IMG/VR virus record: IMGVR_UViG_3300021957_000359 | Coordinates: 1 to 21,976 of that record | DNA: 21,976 nucleotides | Strand: one strand, 5' to 3' | DNA from: a virus | In this document: piece by piece, positions 13,601-21,976 of the stretch | Layout of the letters: each line of letters begins with the position of its first letter | How positions within the stretch are numbered: the stretch's first letter is position 1 | Made by a program: the position numbers and the translations under genes | Notes under the pieces: generated by a model | What the model saw: only the letters and a program-made list of their open reading frames with translations | What the model was told of the DNA's origin: nothing | The model's database searches: none

Positions 13601-15806
13601 GTTGGTCAATAGCGTCAGCAACTTCAGCGTTGTCTGTTACTTGAGAAGCCCGCATAACAAGAGCTAGTTCATTACCTGCTTCCTTACCTAAGCGTCTGTC
13701 TAACTCCTGTTGTACTTTTACTAAGTATTGTACCTTACCTACACGACCACCCTTTACTTTTTCCAAGTCTCTCTTTATAGCATCTTGTACGGAGTTTATT
13801 AATAGTTGTTTTTCCGCATCATCCGTAAGTAACCTAGCTTTTATTTCATCCTTAGTATCTTTAGGTTTACCTGTTTCAGGATCAATATCACGAGTACCAC
13901 CTCCTGTTAAAAAGTCTTCTACTATTTCTCTAGCGTCAGCACTAACTTCTTCTTGTGGTTTTTGAGTAGTGGTAGGTGCTTCGGGAGTTTTAGCTTCAAT
14001 AGCTGGTTTAGATGCTGGCTTTTTAAAAGCATCCATAGCCTCTTGGGCTTTCTTCAGCTGCCCTTCAAAGACTTCTTTAGCATTCTCGTCTTTACCTATC
14101 TTAGCTTTTAATTCAGTCAGCACTTCATCTTGTATGCCTCTCTTCTTAACCGTCTCTCCTAACAAAGCTAATTTAAAAACAGTCTCAGCATTTTGTGTTC
14201 CCCCTGCTAATGTCCTAAACTCAGAAGCGATAAACCAAGCTTCTTCTCCATTTATTTGTCTTCTAAACTTTTCTAATTCAACAGCAGAATAAGCATCTTG
14301 AGCAGCAGCTAGTTTCCTTTTAAATTCTATAGGAGCATCTACTTCTGTACCTTTCATAGGAAAACCATCAAACTCTTCTTCAAGTTTTTCTAGTTCTTTT
14401 CTAGCTTTTACTTCAACAGCATCGAAAGCATCATCACCTATGTTAGTTAAATCAGGAGCAATAAAAGGAGAACGCTTTAAACCTAAAGGTATATCTTCTT
14501 CTACTACAGTTTTAGGTGCTTCTTGTTCTTTAACAGCTACAGTAGGTTCATCAGCTTCTTTAAATATCTTAGCTGCTTCACTTTGTTGAAACTCTTCAGC
14601 TGCTGCTGCTACTTCCTGTGCTTGTTTCTGTTCAGCTTCATCAAGACTATCAATAGCTTGTTGTAACACTCTTTCCTCATCAGGTTTCAAAGCGTTAATC
14701 TTATCTTCGATCTGTTTGACCTTATCTCTAGCTGCTTTGTTAACCGCCCCACGCTTCTCCGTTCTTTGTAAATCTTTCTTAACTTGCTTCAGCTCATCTT
14801 GTAGGGCTTTCCGCAGTATAGGAGCAGAGGGGTCTTTCTTAGGTGAGTATGAAACTAATGATTTCTCTAAACGTCCCAACCCTGCACCGAGTCCTGCACC
14901 TGCTCCACCTGCTATTAAAGTGTGCTCTAATTCAATGCCCTCTTTTTCCTCAAACAGTACTTGCAAGCCTTGTCGTGTTAAATCTTCCCCAACACCCATC
15001 CCAGCCCCTTGAGCAGCTCTAACAGCAACAGTAGCAGCAGTGCCTAAATCTTTACCTGTCTTCAATCCTGGCAAAAGCAAACCAAAACCACCAGCTGCCA
15101 AAGCTTCCATATAGGATGTATCTTCCTGCATCCCTGACCCTATACGCATCTGTTGTGCTATAATATTAAAGAAAGCACTAGATGTTCCTTGAAGTCCTAC
15201 CCACAATGCTTTTGTTAACGGTTCAGGTGCTAACAATAAAGGAGCCGAAACAATACCTGTAAACATAGGACCACCAATTTCAACTGCCATAGGCCCAAGT
15301 ACATCAACAGACTGACTAACAAAACCACCAAAACCTTCGTAGTCAGGGTTAGGTATAATACCCGCCCTAACAAGTTTCATTGTTTCCTCTTTAGCGTCTG
15401 CCATTGCTTGTGCACTGAAAGGATCACCTTTAGAAAGTTGTTGAGCTACTATGTGATTGGCAGGACTTTCAGGAGGTAAACCTGTTATTGAGGTAGCTCT
15501 TTCCAGTATTAACTCTCCTTCTGAATATAAAGAACGAATACCGTGATCGGGTAAAGTAGTTGGTAATTCTACCTTATCAGAAGTTGGTTTTCCAGGACGT
15601 AGTCTTTGTGGTGCTTGTCCTTCAGGCGTAGCTTCTATCTGCTCTTGTCTGGTGAGAGGTTTAACAGGCTTGCGAGTGCGAACACCTTCGACCATACGTT
15701 CTTCTGCTTCTTTAAAAATAGGCCCAGTAACTTGCTCCGTAAGTCTTTTACGATCTTCTTCCGTTAAAACTTTATCAGCATCAATACCTGTTGTTTCTTT
15801 AGCCAT
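10623..15806 (-). CDS. Giant internal virion/ejection protein, gp16-like (1727 aa)
   Basis: By position (after the gp15-like, before the gp17-like gene) this is the largest internal core protein, which enters the host with the DNA and helps form the ejection channel. It is longer than T7 gp16 (1318 aa). Residues 1-150 are polar. Residues 170-320 are hydrophobic and Gly-rich (VDVLGPMAVEIGGPMFTGIV; LIAGGAGAGLGAGLG). Residues 330-650 are charged and coiled-coil-like with Pro/Ala linkers. The long helical C-terminal half contains LSSPVTHAKVGISNRLMSG, a motif type I associate with large ejection proteins. I could not find a lytic transglycosylase signature in its N-terminus, unlike T7 gp16. No clear Shine-Dalgarno. 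Confidence 0.85.
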   Translation of the reverse strand: MAKETTGIDADKVLTEEDRKRLTEQVTGPIFKEAEERMVEGVRTRKPVKPLTRQEQIEATPEGQAPQRLRPGKPTSDKVELPTTLPDHGIRSLYSEGELILERATSITGLPPESPANHIVAQQLSKGDPFSAQAMADAKEETMKLVRAGIIPNPDYEGFGGFVSQSVDVLGPMAVEIGGPMFTGIVSAPLLLAPEPLTKALWVGLQGTSSAFFNIIAQQMRIGSGMQEDTSYMEALAAGGFGLLLPGLKTGKDLGTAATVAVRAAQGAGMGVGEDLTRQGLQVLFEEKEGIELEHTLIAGGAGAGLGAGLGRLEKSLVSYSPKKDPSAPILRKALQDELKQVKKDLQRTEKRGAVNKAARDKVKQIEDKINALKPDEERVLQQAIDSLDEAEQKQAQEVAAAAEEFQQSEAAKIFKEADEPTVAVKEQEAPKTVVEEDIPLGLKRSPFIAPDLTNIGDDAFDAVEVKARKELEKLEEEFDGFPMKGTEVDAPIEFKRKLAAAQDAYSAVELEKFRRQINGEEAWFIASEFRTLAGGTQNAETVFKLALLGETVKKRGIQDEVLTELKAKIGKDENAKEVFEGQLKKAQEAMDAFKKPASKPAIEAKTPEAPTTTQKPQEEVSADAREIVEDFLTGGGTRDIDPETGKPKDTKDEIKARLLTDDAEKQLLINSVQDAIKRDLEKVKGGRVGKVQYLVKVQQELDRRLGKEAGNELALVMRASQVTDNAEVADAIDQLGIHMAANGAIMVKGFDDVLKFLDGSDLNNPEVINDAMVSIHKLIPAMMGWKKSGSASGRLLQSRKYTKDILEIKQEHLKEKLEGNLVSDLKAAKDLTTEELDQQIKTFGEIEVVRKLLQTVQQADDISEVRDILVKQQEAFQSKSAQTVAKTVAENVVSRYTKVRDVMSDLAYASMLSSPVTHAKVGISNRLMSGYHRLAGFVGAKYMATVPWAKNGLTREQFEEAGDFWLKASSSYGNFSEIANKEALRVLKTGDSDLQSHFERIGESAFSMERTGITGALGQSIENVGRFVDIPGKSMAAIDVRTRLNIAHSMTLAKAEMDYIAAKKAGQPVGEFQDFYNNFVSKVFNESKTKLLNEDQVRRKAILMAEKEGVKPEDLASYIDNFVKDNWNKDTSAFVDYVNRNLKEVTFTEEIGEFAEAGWEQRAKEGAPILGDPNVLERGSRHIEAFLNTYPLLKTVLNPFMRTGRNITRGAMASTNSLVSLADLATKTKIPGTKVAHETAKKLWSKTARDLESNDPVVVARAKGQQIVGAGVILAAYGLAEGVEDVFEFVGTESQDWKTKMNIRAATGMPEYTLRIGKEGEKQAISLAALEPLNTILSITADFKTLHHGTVAQREEARNLMEAASLAITNNIVNKSYYKNLGDAIKLVTQATDSKEATQREAFKILKGLGSTAVPSIANTANYMSDDVVRENNNLLQVVARRMNGLSKLVPPMRDIFGDIQTRGIKKRKVGGLAVLAPFGTFNQTGSIKEYVKVDPETGFRTLDVPKITKASVRKELKDKGTKEVTKELLEEAYQAKVSEAAAAVVVELGGTHHFNGGTSIWEKMDLEEIIHPETQQNAFDRWQELSNQVKLSTRTGLPSKTGKTLKEQIVFLASREDFKIRKAPKTTVPEGFEEYDKRPTAVAEIFRGYRGAALEQLKEEYPILMEQVEFKQELTEKLAEPVREGELEERRELEKALPGTEFPLESYKKTQRPSKLEERLIPFRN

Positions 15807-15811
15807 AATAA

Positions 15812-17623
15812 TTATTCGTACACGCCTGGAGAGATGAATTTAGAGGTAGGTATACTTAAACCATAATTTTGATTAGCAAGTATGATAGACTCTCGTTCCC
15901 ATTGTTTAAAAACTTTATCTCGTATATCTTGTGCTTCTTCCCTTATTCTTTCCTTAGCTTGTTCAGGAGTCATAGAAACACTTCTTTCGTAGCTGTCAAA
16001 TCTATCCTTAAAAGCTAATCTAAATTGTTGCTCGTAAGCGTTGTACCTTCTGTTAACAAAAGCCTTAGCTGCTGATGGTCCTTTTTTATTTAATATAGAC
16101 GTATATACACTACGAGGGTCTTTGCTTCTAGCATCTACAGGCACATCGTCAGGTACACCTAATTCAGTAAAGTAACCAACCTCGTATGTAGCAGGAGTAA
16201 AAGCTGCTCGTTCTTTAACAAATCCTGTTATCAATTCCTCATCAACAGTTATTATGTTTTTATAAAAGTCATCCTTATAAATTAACCGATCAAAGTCCCT
16301 AGAGTCTTCTATCTTTTTAAGAAGCCTATTCCTTTCTTGTGCTGTTATACCTCCGTTATTTACACCTAAACGAAAAGCACCTTCCACTTCTTGGACAGCT
16401 CCTTCTAATTCTAAACCTTCATCTATTAAAACATCTAACTTACCTACAACTAATTTAGTAGCGTCGTTTCCTGGTTTGTTTATATCAGCAAGAATATTAC
16501 TAAAAGAAGATAAAGCTCTTTCTTGTAGGTGTTTAGGCACACTAGCTAGGTATTCTTTACTTATTCGCCTAGCGTCTTCAGACGGCACAGCTATGGACTC
16601 ACCAACAGCAGCTGTTAAATCGTTTATAACATCGCTTGTTATTAATTTAAAATCTAACTCATCTTTATCTAAGGCTCTTTTCTCCAAGACAGCTTTTTGA
16701 TTCTCTACATCGATAATAAAATTACTAATGGAACTACCTACCTCAGCGTCTGCAAATTTAATACCATCACCTAAATCTAATTCCCTTAGCTTATCAAGGA
16801 AATTAATAGCTTTAGTAGGACTTACAGCACCGCTTGTTAACCCTTCTTTTAATCCTTCTTTCATTAAGTTATTCCACGCATATTGATGTGAACCTTCAAA
16901 CACACCTGCTGAATGATTTAACCAACTCAACATAGATATATCATTTACATCTAGTTCTCCTGATAAAACTTGTTCAACAACAGGGCGACCTAATTCAACC
17001 CAAGCTCTTTTAGTAGTCTCCGATCTTACAGCGTCTAGTCTATTGTTTACATCTCCTCTAAATTCTTCATCTACTTTCGTAAATGCTTTTTCTGCATAGT
17101 CCCTAACAGACGGATCAGAGAACTCAGGACGTTTTAAAAACTCCGATTTAGTCTGTGCTATCGTATCTTCAGGATTGTCTGTTGTTTCTACTACACTGCG
17201 TAGCTGGTCTCTGTAGTCTTTACGAACCAACGATTCGCTTTGTGCTTGTAAGCCGCCAATGATAAAAGGAGCATTTATGTTCTCAGGTACTAACCCAGCT
17301 TTAATGCCTTTCCTTGTGGCTGTTTTTAACTCCTCACTGATACCGCTAGGGTCTGCTAAAAAGGCTTTTCGTCCACGTGCTATCTCACCTTCCCTAAGCT
17401 GCTGCTCCTGCTCCTCAGCTCTCTTTAGTTTCAGTAACTCCTGCTGTCTTTGTTCTTGTATTAATTGATTGCGTGTAGCAGCTATTCTACCGAACTGTGA
17501 TAACGCTGGGTTAATCTGCGATAGAGCATCTGCTAGATCAGACAAACCACTACGACCTGCCCTGACATTAGCCAATCCAAACTGAAAGCTAGGTAAATTA
17601 ACAGGTTGTATAGGTTCGGCCAT
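15812..17623 (-). CDS. Internal virion protein, gp15-like (603 aa)
   Basis: The protein starts MAEPIQPVNLPSFQFGLANV. A Gln/Glu/Arg-rich coiled segment (residues 51-80, NQLIQEQRQQELLKLKRAEE) is followed by mainly helical sequence to the end (ISPGVYE). Length and helical content resemble T7 gp15 (747 aa), an internal core protein ejected with the genome. The assignment comes chiefly from synteny between gp14-like and gp16-like genes, as sequence conservation in this class is low. It starts 6 bp after the upstream stop without a Shine-Dalgarno, and ends 5 bp before the next ATG. Confidence 0.8.
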   Translation of the reverse strand: MAEPIQPVNLPSFQFGLANVRAGRSGLSDLADALSQINPALSQFGRIAATRNQLIQEQRQQELLKLKRAEEQEQQLREGEIARGRKAFLADPSGISEELKTATRKGIKAGLVPENINAPFIIGGLQAQSESLVRKDYRDQLRSVVETTDNPEDTIAQTKSEFLKRPEFSDPSVRDYAEKAFTKVDEEFRGDVNNRLDAVRSETTKRAWVELGRPVVEQVLSGELDVNDISMLSWLNHSAGVFEGSHQYAWNNLMKEGLKEGLTSGAVSPTKAINFLDKLRELDLGDGIKFADAEVGSSISNFIIDVENQKAVLEKRALDKDELDFKLITSDVINDLTAAVGESIAVPSEDARRISKEYLASVPKHLQERALSSFSNILADINKPGNDATKLVVGKLDVLIDEGLELEGAVQEVEGAFRLGVNNGGITAQERNRLLKKIEDSRDFDRLIYKDDFYKNIITVDEELITGFVKERAAFTPATYEVGYFTELGVPDDVPVDARSKDPRSVYTSILNKKGPSAAKAFVNRRYNAYEQQFRLAFKDRFDSYERSVSMTPEQAKERIREEAQDIRDKVFKQWERESIILANQNYGLSIPTSKFISPGVYE

Positions 17624-17629
17624 GATATG

Positions 17630-18331
17630 TTAAAATAGTTTATAACCCCCGCGAAGCATCGTACCACCTGACCCACCTCTGTATGTACTTCCAGTGGCAG
17701 TTTGTGTCACGTTTGGTTGCTGTTTCATTCCTCCCCCAATAGCTAAACCACTTCCCGCCCCTGACAACCCACCGCTTAAAGCCTTAAATGTAGTTACTAA
17801 CGGGCTTTCAGTTTCGATAGGCTGGCTTAAACTTAACATCTCCTGTTGACCTGCTAATGATAACTCCTGCATACCTAGACCGTACTGAACTCCGTACAAT
17901 CCTCTTTGCTCTTCGATCCTACTTAACTCACTTCCTAACTGTCTTTTTAATTCGTTAGTTATAGCACTGCTTTGAGCCACAGCTCCTTTAGCTCTTTCAG
18001 TACCTTCTGCTGCTGCGTACATTTTAGAAAGTTGACCTTCCCTCTGTGCTAGTGCTAACTCTTTTTGCTGTTGTTCTAACAAAGCAGATGTTCTTTGCAT
18101 TCCTTGTTTTTGTTGAGCAAAACCTCTTTGTTGTTCCTGAAGTGCCATCTGTGTTTTAGCTTGTTGCCTTTGCCCCGCAGCACCTACAACAGGAGCAGCT
18201 AAACCTAACGCAGTTGTTCCCGCCATTATACCCATACCTGTAGCGGATATACCTGTGGCAGCGGTAGCAGCGGCTACTGAACCTGCTCCGACATGACCTA
18301 ATAAAGCTGCACCTAATACTGGAAAACACAT
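17630..18331 (-). CDS. Internal virion protein, gp14-like (233 aa)
   Basis: The protein starts MCFPVLGAALLGHVGAGSVA. An Ala/Gly-rich hydrophobic region (residues 4-52) can insert in a membrane. A Gln-rich coiled helix (QAKTQMALQEQQRGFAQQKQ and onwards to about residue 150) and a Gly-rich tail ending MLRGGYKLF follow. T7 gp14 (196 aa) has the same role, forming the outer-membrane part of the ejection channel. I start at the ATG at 18331, just after the upstream stop (TAATAGATATG), with AGAGAGAAAG upstream, rather than the earlier start at 18382, which lies inside the gp13-like gene. Confidence 0.8.
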   Translation of the reverse strand: MCFPVLGAALLGHVGAGSVAAATAATGISATGMGIMAGTTALGLAAPVVGAAGQRQQAKTQMALQEQQRGFAQQKQGMQRTSALLEQQQKELALAQREGQLSKMYAAAEGTERAKGAVAQSSAITNELKRQLGSELSRIEEQRGLYGVQYGLGMQELSLAGQQEMLSLSQPIETESPLVTTFKALSGGLSGAGSGLAIGGGMKQQPNVTQTATGSTYRGGSGGTMLRGGYKLF

Positions 18332-18336
18332 ATCTA

Positions 18337-18774
18337 TTACTTTCTCTCTAATATAAATGACATATACCCGTCGAACTGGCAATCGCTAAACTCAGCACCT
18401 AACCACTTCAACCACTTGACACTCAACTCGTTAGTCTTCATCACTACATTTGTTAAGCAATCGTATCCGATCATCAAGTCATCCATCCACTTCTTCGAGT
18501 TAACTACGAAATACTTCTTAACTTCTACTAATCTACGAGTACCCAACAACCAAGCAACGCCTACATTACCTGCATTTGTAACACCGAAGCTACAGTATAA
18601 ACCGTTTTCGTCTCTTAAAGAATACACCTTCTCACTTGTTTCAAATGACATATACACAGCATCTTTAGGGTGGTGCATCAATCCGATACACTCCATCATA
18701 TCCTCTTCCCTCATGTTGTCGTACAACGCAAAAGCATCTATGTCACGCTGTGCTGGTTCTATTCTAAGACCCAT
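18337..18774 (-). CDS. gp13-like protein, GNAT-related (145 aa)
   Basis: The protein starts MGLRIEPAQRDIDAFALYDN. The MREEDMMECIGL segment matches the 'REED..E' motif of T7 gp13 relatives (DUF2833). The middle (GLYCSFGVTNAGNVGVAWLL) and end (NELSVKWLKWLGAEFSDCQF) resemble an acetyltransferase-like fold. T7 gp13 is needed for virion assembly. The ATG at 18774 is preceded by GAGGAG about 8 nt upstream and overlaps the nozzle gene by 11 bp; the longer start at 18807 lies deeper in that gene. Whether it has any enzyme activity is unknown. Confidence 0.82.
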   Translation of the reverse strand: MGLRIEPAQRDIDAFALYDNMREEDMMECIGLMHHPKDAVYMSFETSEKVYSLRDENGLYCSFGVTNAGNVGVAWLLGTRRLVEVKKYFVVNSKKWMDDLMIGYDCLTNVVMKTNELSVKWLKWLGAEFSDCQFDGYMSFILERK

Positions 18775-21700
18775 ATCTTCTACTCCTCGGTATAAACATC
18801 GATTCAAATTCTGCAGCTAATAGCTTAACTGGCAAGGCTGAATCGCTCTTTACTTCAATTGTTACTTCGTTTGGTTGTGCTTGTACTGCAAATCTAAAGT
18901 GTCCGTCTTGTGGTTTAAACTCATTCAACGATAGGTTAGCTCCTACTATGTCAGGATTAAACACATACTTGTAAGTGTCTCTGTATAAAGGAGTTACTTC
19001 TACTGTAAAGTGTCCTGTGTCTGCATAGTTCAAGCTACCGTTCCGTATTGTTTGGAAGGTGTAATCAGAAGCAGATCGTCCTCCTCTTTCAGTAGGTTGC
19101 TTGAGTGATTGATTGGAGAACCTGTACAACATATTGTACGGCTTACCTATAAAGAAGTACTTGTCGTTGTTATAGAAGTTACCACTAGACCATATAGTAG
19201 CAAAGTTAACATCAGAGTTAACAGTCCATTTATCACTTGTAGCAGGACTATCAGAATCAGAAGCAGTATGAGTCTCTACACATTTATAGATAACACCTTT
19301 ACTGTAAGCAGTAGCAGCTGCCCAATCAGGAGTACCGTCAGGAACCTCTGTTACTTCTCTCCAGTTACTCGCAACAAAGTCAGAGCCTGAAGTATGAGCT
19401 GTTACACAGTAGTAGAGTTTACCGTCATAAGATACATAATCACCGCTTCCATCATCAGCATAACTAGCTAAAGTACCTGTAACACTGATAGAACTAGAAC
19501 TAGCTATACTCACCGCTCTCTCTGTTCCTATCTTTGTATATAGTTGTAATCCTGTCGTGTCGTAAGGTATACCGCTAATGGTAGTCTTCTTAGTAGTAGG
19601 ATTATATAACGATACGGTAACATCTTCTCCGTCCACTCTGCTATCAAGATATAAACTATAATCTAAACCAGTGTCCTTTAATCCGTCCTCTAAGGTTAAC
19701 GATTCAAGGTGTAGTCCTTCTGTATCAGATGTAAGCATAAACAACTTACTGTCTATAAAGTCACACCCTACGATGTCACGCTCAAAAGTAAACTTCATCC
19801 AAGCACTTTGTATCTTCTCCTTGTTACTCCAGAAGTACTTATATACAAACAGAGTCTTCAGATCATCATCAGTAGTTATAACAAGTGTATTCTCAGTAGG
19901 ACTACCTACGATACGAGTAGCTTTCTTACTGATGTACTTAGGTATCTGTTGAGTAATCTCTTCAGCGTTGAATGTCTCAGTGTTGTTATCGACAAAGTAT
20001 TCATACACACCTTCGTAATCATTCCGTTGAAAGGTAAAGTATATATAGTTACCTACTGCTAATGGATTGATACTGTCTGATATATCGTACTCAGTAACAG
20101 GAGATATAGCTACCGTCTTAGGACTTAGTATATCTGCACCTCTCAACACAAACTGTGACTGCTTACTGAATAACATCAGCTTCTCTTGGAACGGTATAGC
20201 GTGTTGTAGTACTGCTACTTTTGTGTGACTGAGTCCTACATCTATAGGTGCACTGTCTAACAACTGTTGAGTAGTAGTACGGAAGAAGTTAAAGTAAGCA
20301 TCTGCTTCACTAAAGATAACAGCGTTGTTAGTCAGGAATCCTAGACGGTTCTTAAAGAAGAAGATGTCATTGATCGTCTGTCCAACAAAAGAAGGGAAAG
20401 GATTAGTACCGTCATCACCTGCTTGTCTAGAAGTGTAACCTAAAGAACCGTTAACATATCTTTTATTTACTTCCCAATCAGGTGCTGTAGTAAAGTCAGT
20501 AGTAGCTACCCAATACTCTTCCCAATCGTAAACTCCATTACCATCTGTATCCACAGTAGAACCAGGAGCAGTATCAGCAGTTGAAACGTGTTCTTCTACT
20601 AAGTTATATATCGTACCGTTTCGTTCTACTGTCCCTACTAATTCGTTGGGAGCCTGTACTATAAATTTATTAACACTACCATCCCCGTTGAGCTTAGGAA
20701 CAATAGTAACAGGCATCGATTCAGGGTCTATTGTGGTATCTATACCGACAAGAGGTGCTGCAGCTCTTCCGTCGTCCTCCCAACCTACAGTCTCTACCCA
20801 ACTGCCTTCACCATAATCCTCTTTATCTTTTGTTGCAAAGCGTACATAGTAATCGTCTTGTGCTATATCAGCATCACCACGAACTTTTATACGAAACTCG
20901 TGAAAGCAACGCTTAGGTAAGTCCGTAATACTATCTACTTCTTTATAAGCTACACCTAAACCTTGATTAGCTAAACCGTCTTCTGTCCGAATACTAAAGT
21001 CTTTATTGTTAGTAATCTTTATTATAGCACCTTCACGCTCCACTTCGTACTCTGTACCTAACAAAGGAGATGCAGTAAAGTTAGGCATGGTTACGCCATA
21101 AGAAGCAGCGTTAGCTTCTGTGATTTCTTCAACATTTGAAGTAAATATCCAAGGATAATACCAGACGTTTTCATAACGCTTTTTTATCGTCAGCTTAAAA
21201 GTGTCGTTTAAGTTTGGTAATGTTCCGTCGTACCCTGTTCCTTTGTGTGTTAAAGTACTAGATTGAACACTGCCTCCTGAAAAAACAACTGTACCCTTGG
21301 CTCCAAAACCTATTTGCACGGCCGTAGGGTCTGTGTAATCTTTGTCGTACTGGTCTACAAGGTATTCGTAGGTGTTGTATATATGACCTTTTTTAGTTGT
21401 GTGTTTAGAAGTGTCATCCCATCCTGAACCGCCAGTCAATGTAGTCGTACTGACTCTTGTGTCAGATGCTAGGTAAGTGCTTAAAACTGTCTGTAAAGCT
21501 TCTGCTATGTATTCAGTGTCAGCGTGTAAACCAGTGCCTGAGCCTAGCGATGTATACGTGTGGCCGTCGTTGTGCGGAGAAGCAGCGTCGATTACTTTCC
21601 CGTCTAAATATATATCGTAAGTTTTCTCGTAATCACCAAGCTTAACAAAAACTAACGCTTGGTACTTACCGTCGCTATTCCTAACGTCTTTACTTTTTAG

Positions 21701-21976
21701 ATCAGCATCTGTATTAATAGCTACCGTCTTACTCTTATTAACAAGAAAGGTATAGTCAGCTACCGTCAAAGCTCTTACTTCTTTAATCGGCTCTGTTATA
21801 CTGTTTAGGTAAGTCTGAGCAATAGAAGTAGTAACAACAGGAATAGAAGTACCTAGTGATAAATTGTAAGCACTGACGCTACCACCTAACGATACATTGA
21901 TAACATACTTGTTCTTCTCGTCTCGCTTAACAAAGTGTGTGAATAGATTAGTAGGCTGACTACTGTCTACATTCTT
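18764..21976 (-). CDS. Tail nozzle protein (tail tubular protein B), gp12-like, 5'-partial
   Basis: The frame stays open to the right edge: 69 codons precede the TTG at 21769, so the start is outside the window and at least 1070 aa are visible. TVADYTFLVNK (after 21769) matches T7 gp12 'TVADYTFIVNR', and NPFPSFVGQTINDIFFFKNR (about 20341-20404) matches the T7 segment 'PWPSFVGSSINDVFFFRNR'. The C-terminus FIPRSRRYGS also fits. The protein forms the distal tail tube and fibre platform. It is longer than T7 gp12 (794 aa). Extra sequence includes an EF-hand-like loop (DTDGNGVYDWEEY) and two CBM-like repeats near the C-terminal end. Confidence 0.95.
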   Translation of the reverse strand, partial: KNVDSSQPTNLFTHFVKRDEKNKYVINVSLGGSVSAYNLSLGTSIPVVTTSIAQTYLNSITEPIKEVRALTVADYTFLVNKSKTVAINTDADLKSKDVRNSDGKYQALVFVKLGDYEKTYDIYLDGKVIDAASPHNDGHTYTSLGSGTGLHADTEYIAEALQTVLSTYLASDTRVSTTTLTGGSGWDDTSKHTTKKGHIYNTYEYLVDQYDKDYTDPTAVQIGFGAKGTVVFSGGSVQSSTLTHKGTGYDGTLPNLNDTFKLTIKKRYENVWYYPWIFTSNVEEITEANAASYGVTMPNFTASPLLGTEYEVEREGAIIKITNNKDFSIRTEDGLANQGLGVAYKEVDSITDLPKRCFHEFRIKVRGDADIAQDDYYVRFATKDKEDYGEGSWVETVGWEDDGRAAAPLVGIDTTIDPESMPVTIVPKLNGDGSVNKFIVQAPNELVGTVERNGTIYNLVEEHVSTADTAPGSTVDTDGNGVYDWEEYWVATTDFTTAPDWEVNKRYVNGSLGYTSRQAGDDGTNPFPSFVGQTINDIFFFKNRLGFLTNNAVIFSEADAYFNFFRTTTQQLLDSAPIDVGLSHTKVAVLQHAIPFQEKLMLFSKQSQFVLRGADILSPKTVAISPVTEYDISDSINPLAVGNYIYFTFQRNDYEGVYEYFVDNNTETFNAEEITQQIPKYISKKATRIVGSPTENTLVITTDDDLKTLFVYKYFWSNKEKIQSAWMKFTFERDIVGCDFIDSKLFMLTSDTEGLHLESLTLEDGLKDTGLDYSLYLDSRVDGEDVTVSLYNPTTKKTTISGIPYDTTGLQLYTKIGTERAVSIASSSSISVTGTLASYADDGSGDYVSYDGKLYYCVTAHTSGSDFVASNWREVTEVPDGTPDWAAATAYSKGVIYKCVETHTASDSDSPATSDKWTVNSDVNFATIWSSGNFYNNDKYFFIGKPYNMLYRFSNQSLKQPTERGGRSASDYTFQTIRNGSLNYADTGHFTVEVTPLYRDTYKYVFNPDIVGANLSLNEFKPQDGHFRFAVQAQPNEVTIEVKSDSALPVKLLAAEFESMFIPRSRRYGS

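Noticed and set aside
18764-21769. Reading the nozzle gene as complete from 21769
   Set aside because: The codon there is TTG within a frame open to the window edge, and T7 gp12 has the matching TVADYTF segment more than 100 residues from its start.

Overview
The window is the late (structural and packaging) end of a T7-like short-tailed phage. It most resembles marine podoviruses of the cyanophage/pelagiphage type. The gene order follows T7 on the minus strand, reading from high to low coordinates: tail nozzle gp12-like (5' end cut off at the right edge), gp13-like, gp14-like, gp15-like and gp16-like internal virion proteins, gp17-like fibre adaptor, a large cluster of small fibre-type genes, small terminase and large terminase. 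The marine assignment rests on recognising several small proteins from such phages: the 41-aa lysine-rich protein, the 47-aa 'TDTNKVIIWDGSAW' protein, the 78-aa 'MSDRQYV' protein and the LRRGT-type fibre domains. The host itself cannot be read from this sequence. The DNA is AT-rich, and coding is almost entirely on the minus strand, with tightly packed or overlapping genes.

Right part (10.6-22.0 kb): nozzle protein, then the four gp13-gp16-type proteins, ending in an unusually long 1727-aa ejection-type protein. Centre (4.2-10.6 kb): a 321-aa T7-type fibre N-terminal adaptor followed by a dozen ORFs. Most of these are fibre parts built from a few recurring modules: an LRRGT N-terminal domain, a short 'TDT..LYV.DGS.W' beta motif, a LamG-like lectin fold and an 18-residue coiled-coil repeat. 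A membrane/coiled-coil protein, a lysine-rich protein and a cysteine-containing basic protein lie among them. Left-centre (2.0-4.2 kb): a ribbon-helix-helix protein, the small terminase, a hairpin and the large terminase.

Left part (1-1.96 kb): the compact layout stops. Two gene-poor stretches (690-1280 and 1485-1964) flank a single acidic 67-aa ORF. They contain short tandem repeats (4 x 10 bp, 4 x 8 bp, 2 x 8 bp), inverted repeats, a plus-strand extended -10 element and a three-copy 12-bp motif that can pair in two ways. Small genes resume below 690: a DUF7249-like protein, an unknown 60-aa protein, a single-membrane-span 57-aa protein and a partial ORF. I read this as the junction between the late region and an early/replication or genome-end region, which is an inference from layout.

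Four small or partial coding regions (1-63, 71-244, 5405-5548, 7911-8036) were found by direct translation, and several starts were moved to internal ATGs that have a Shine-Dalgarno sequence or a better fit with the upstream gene.
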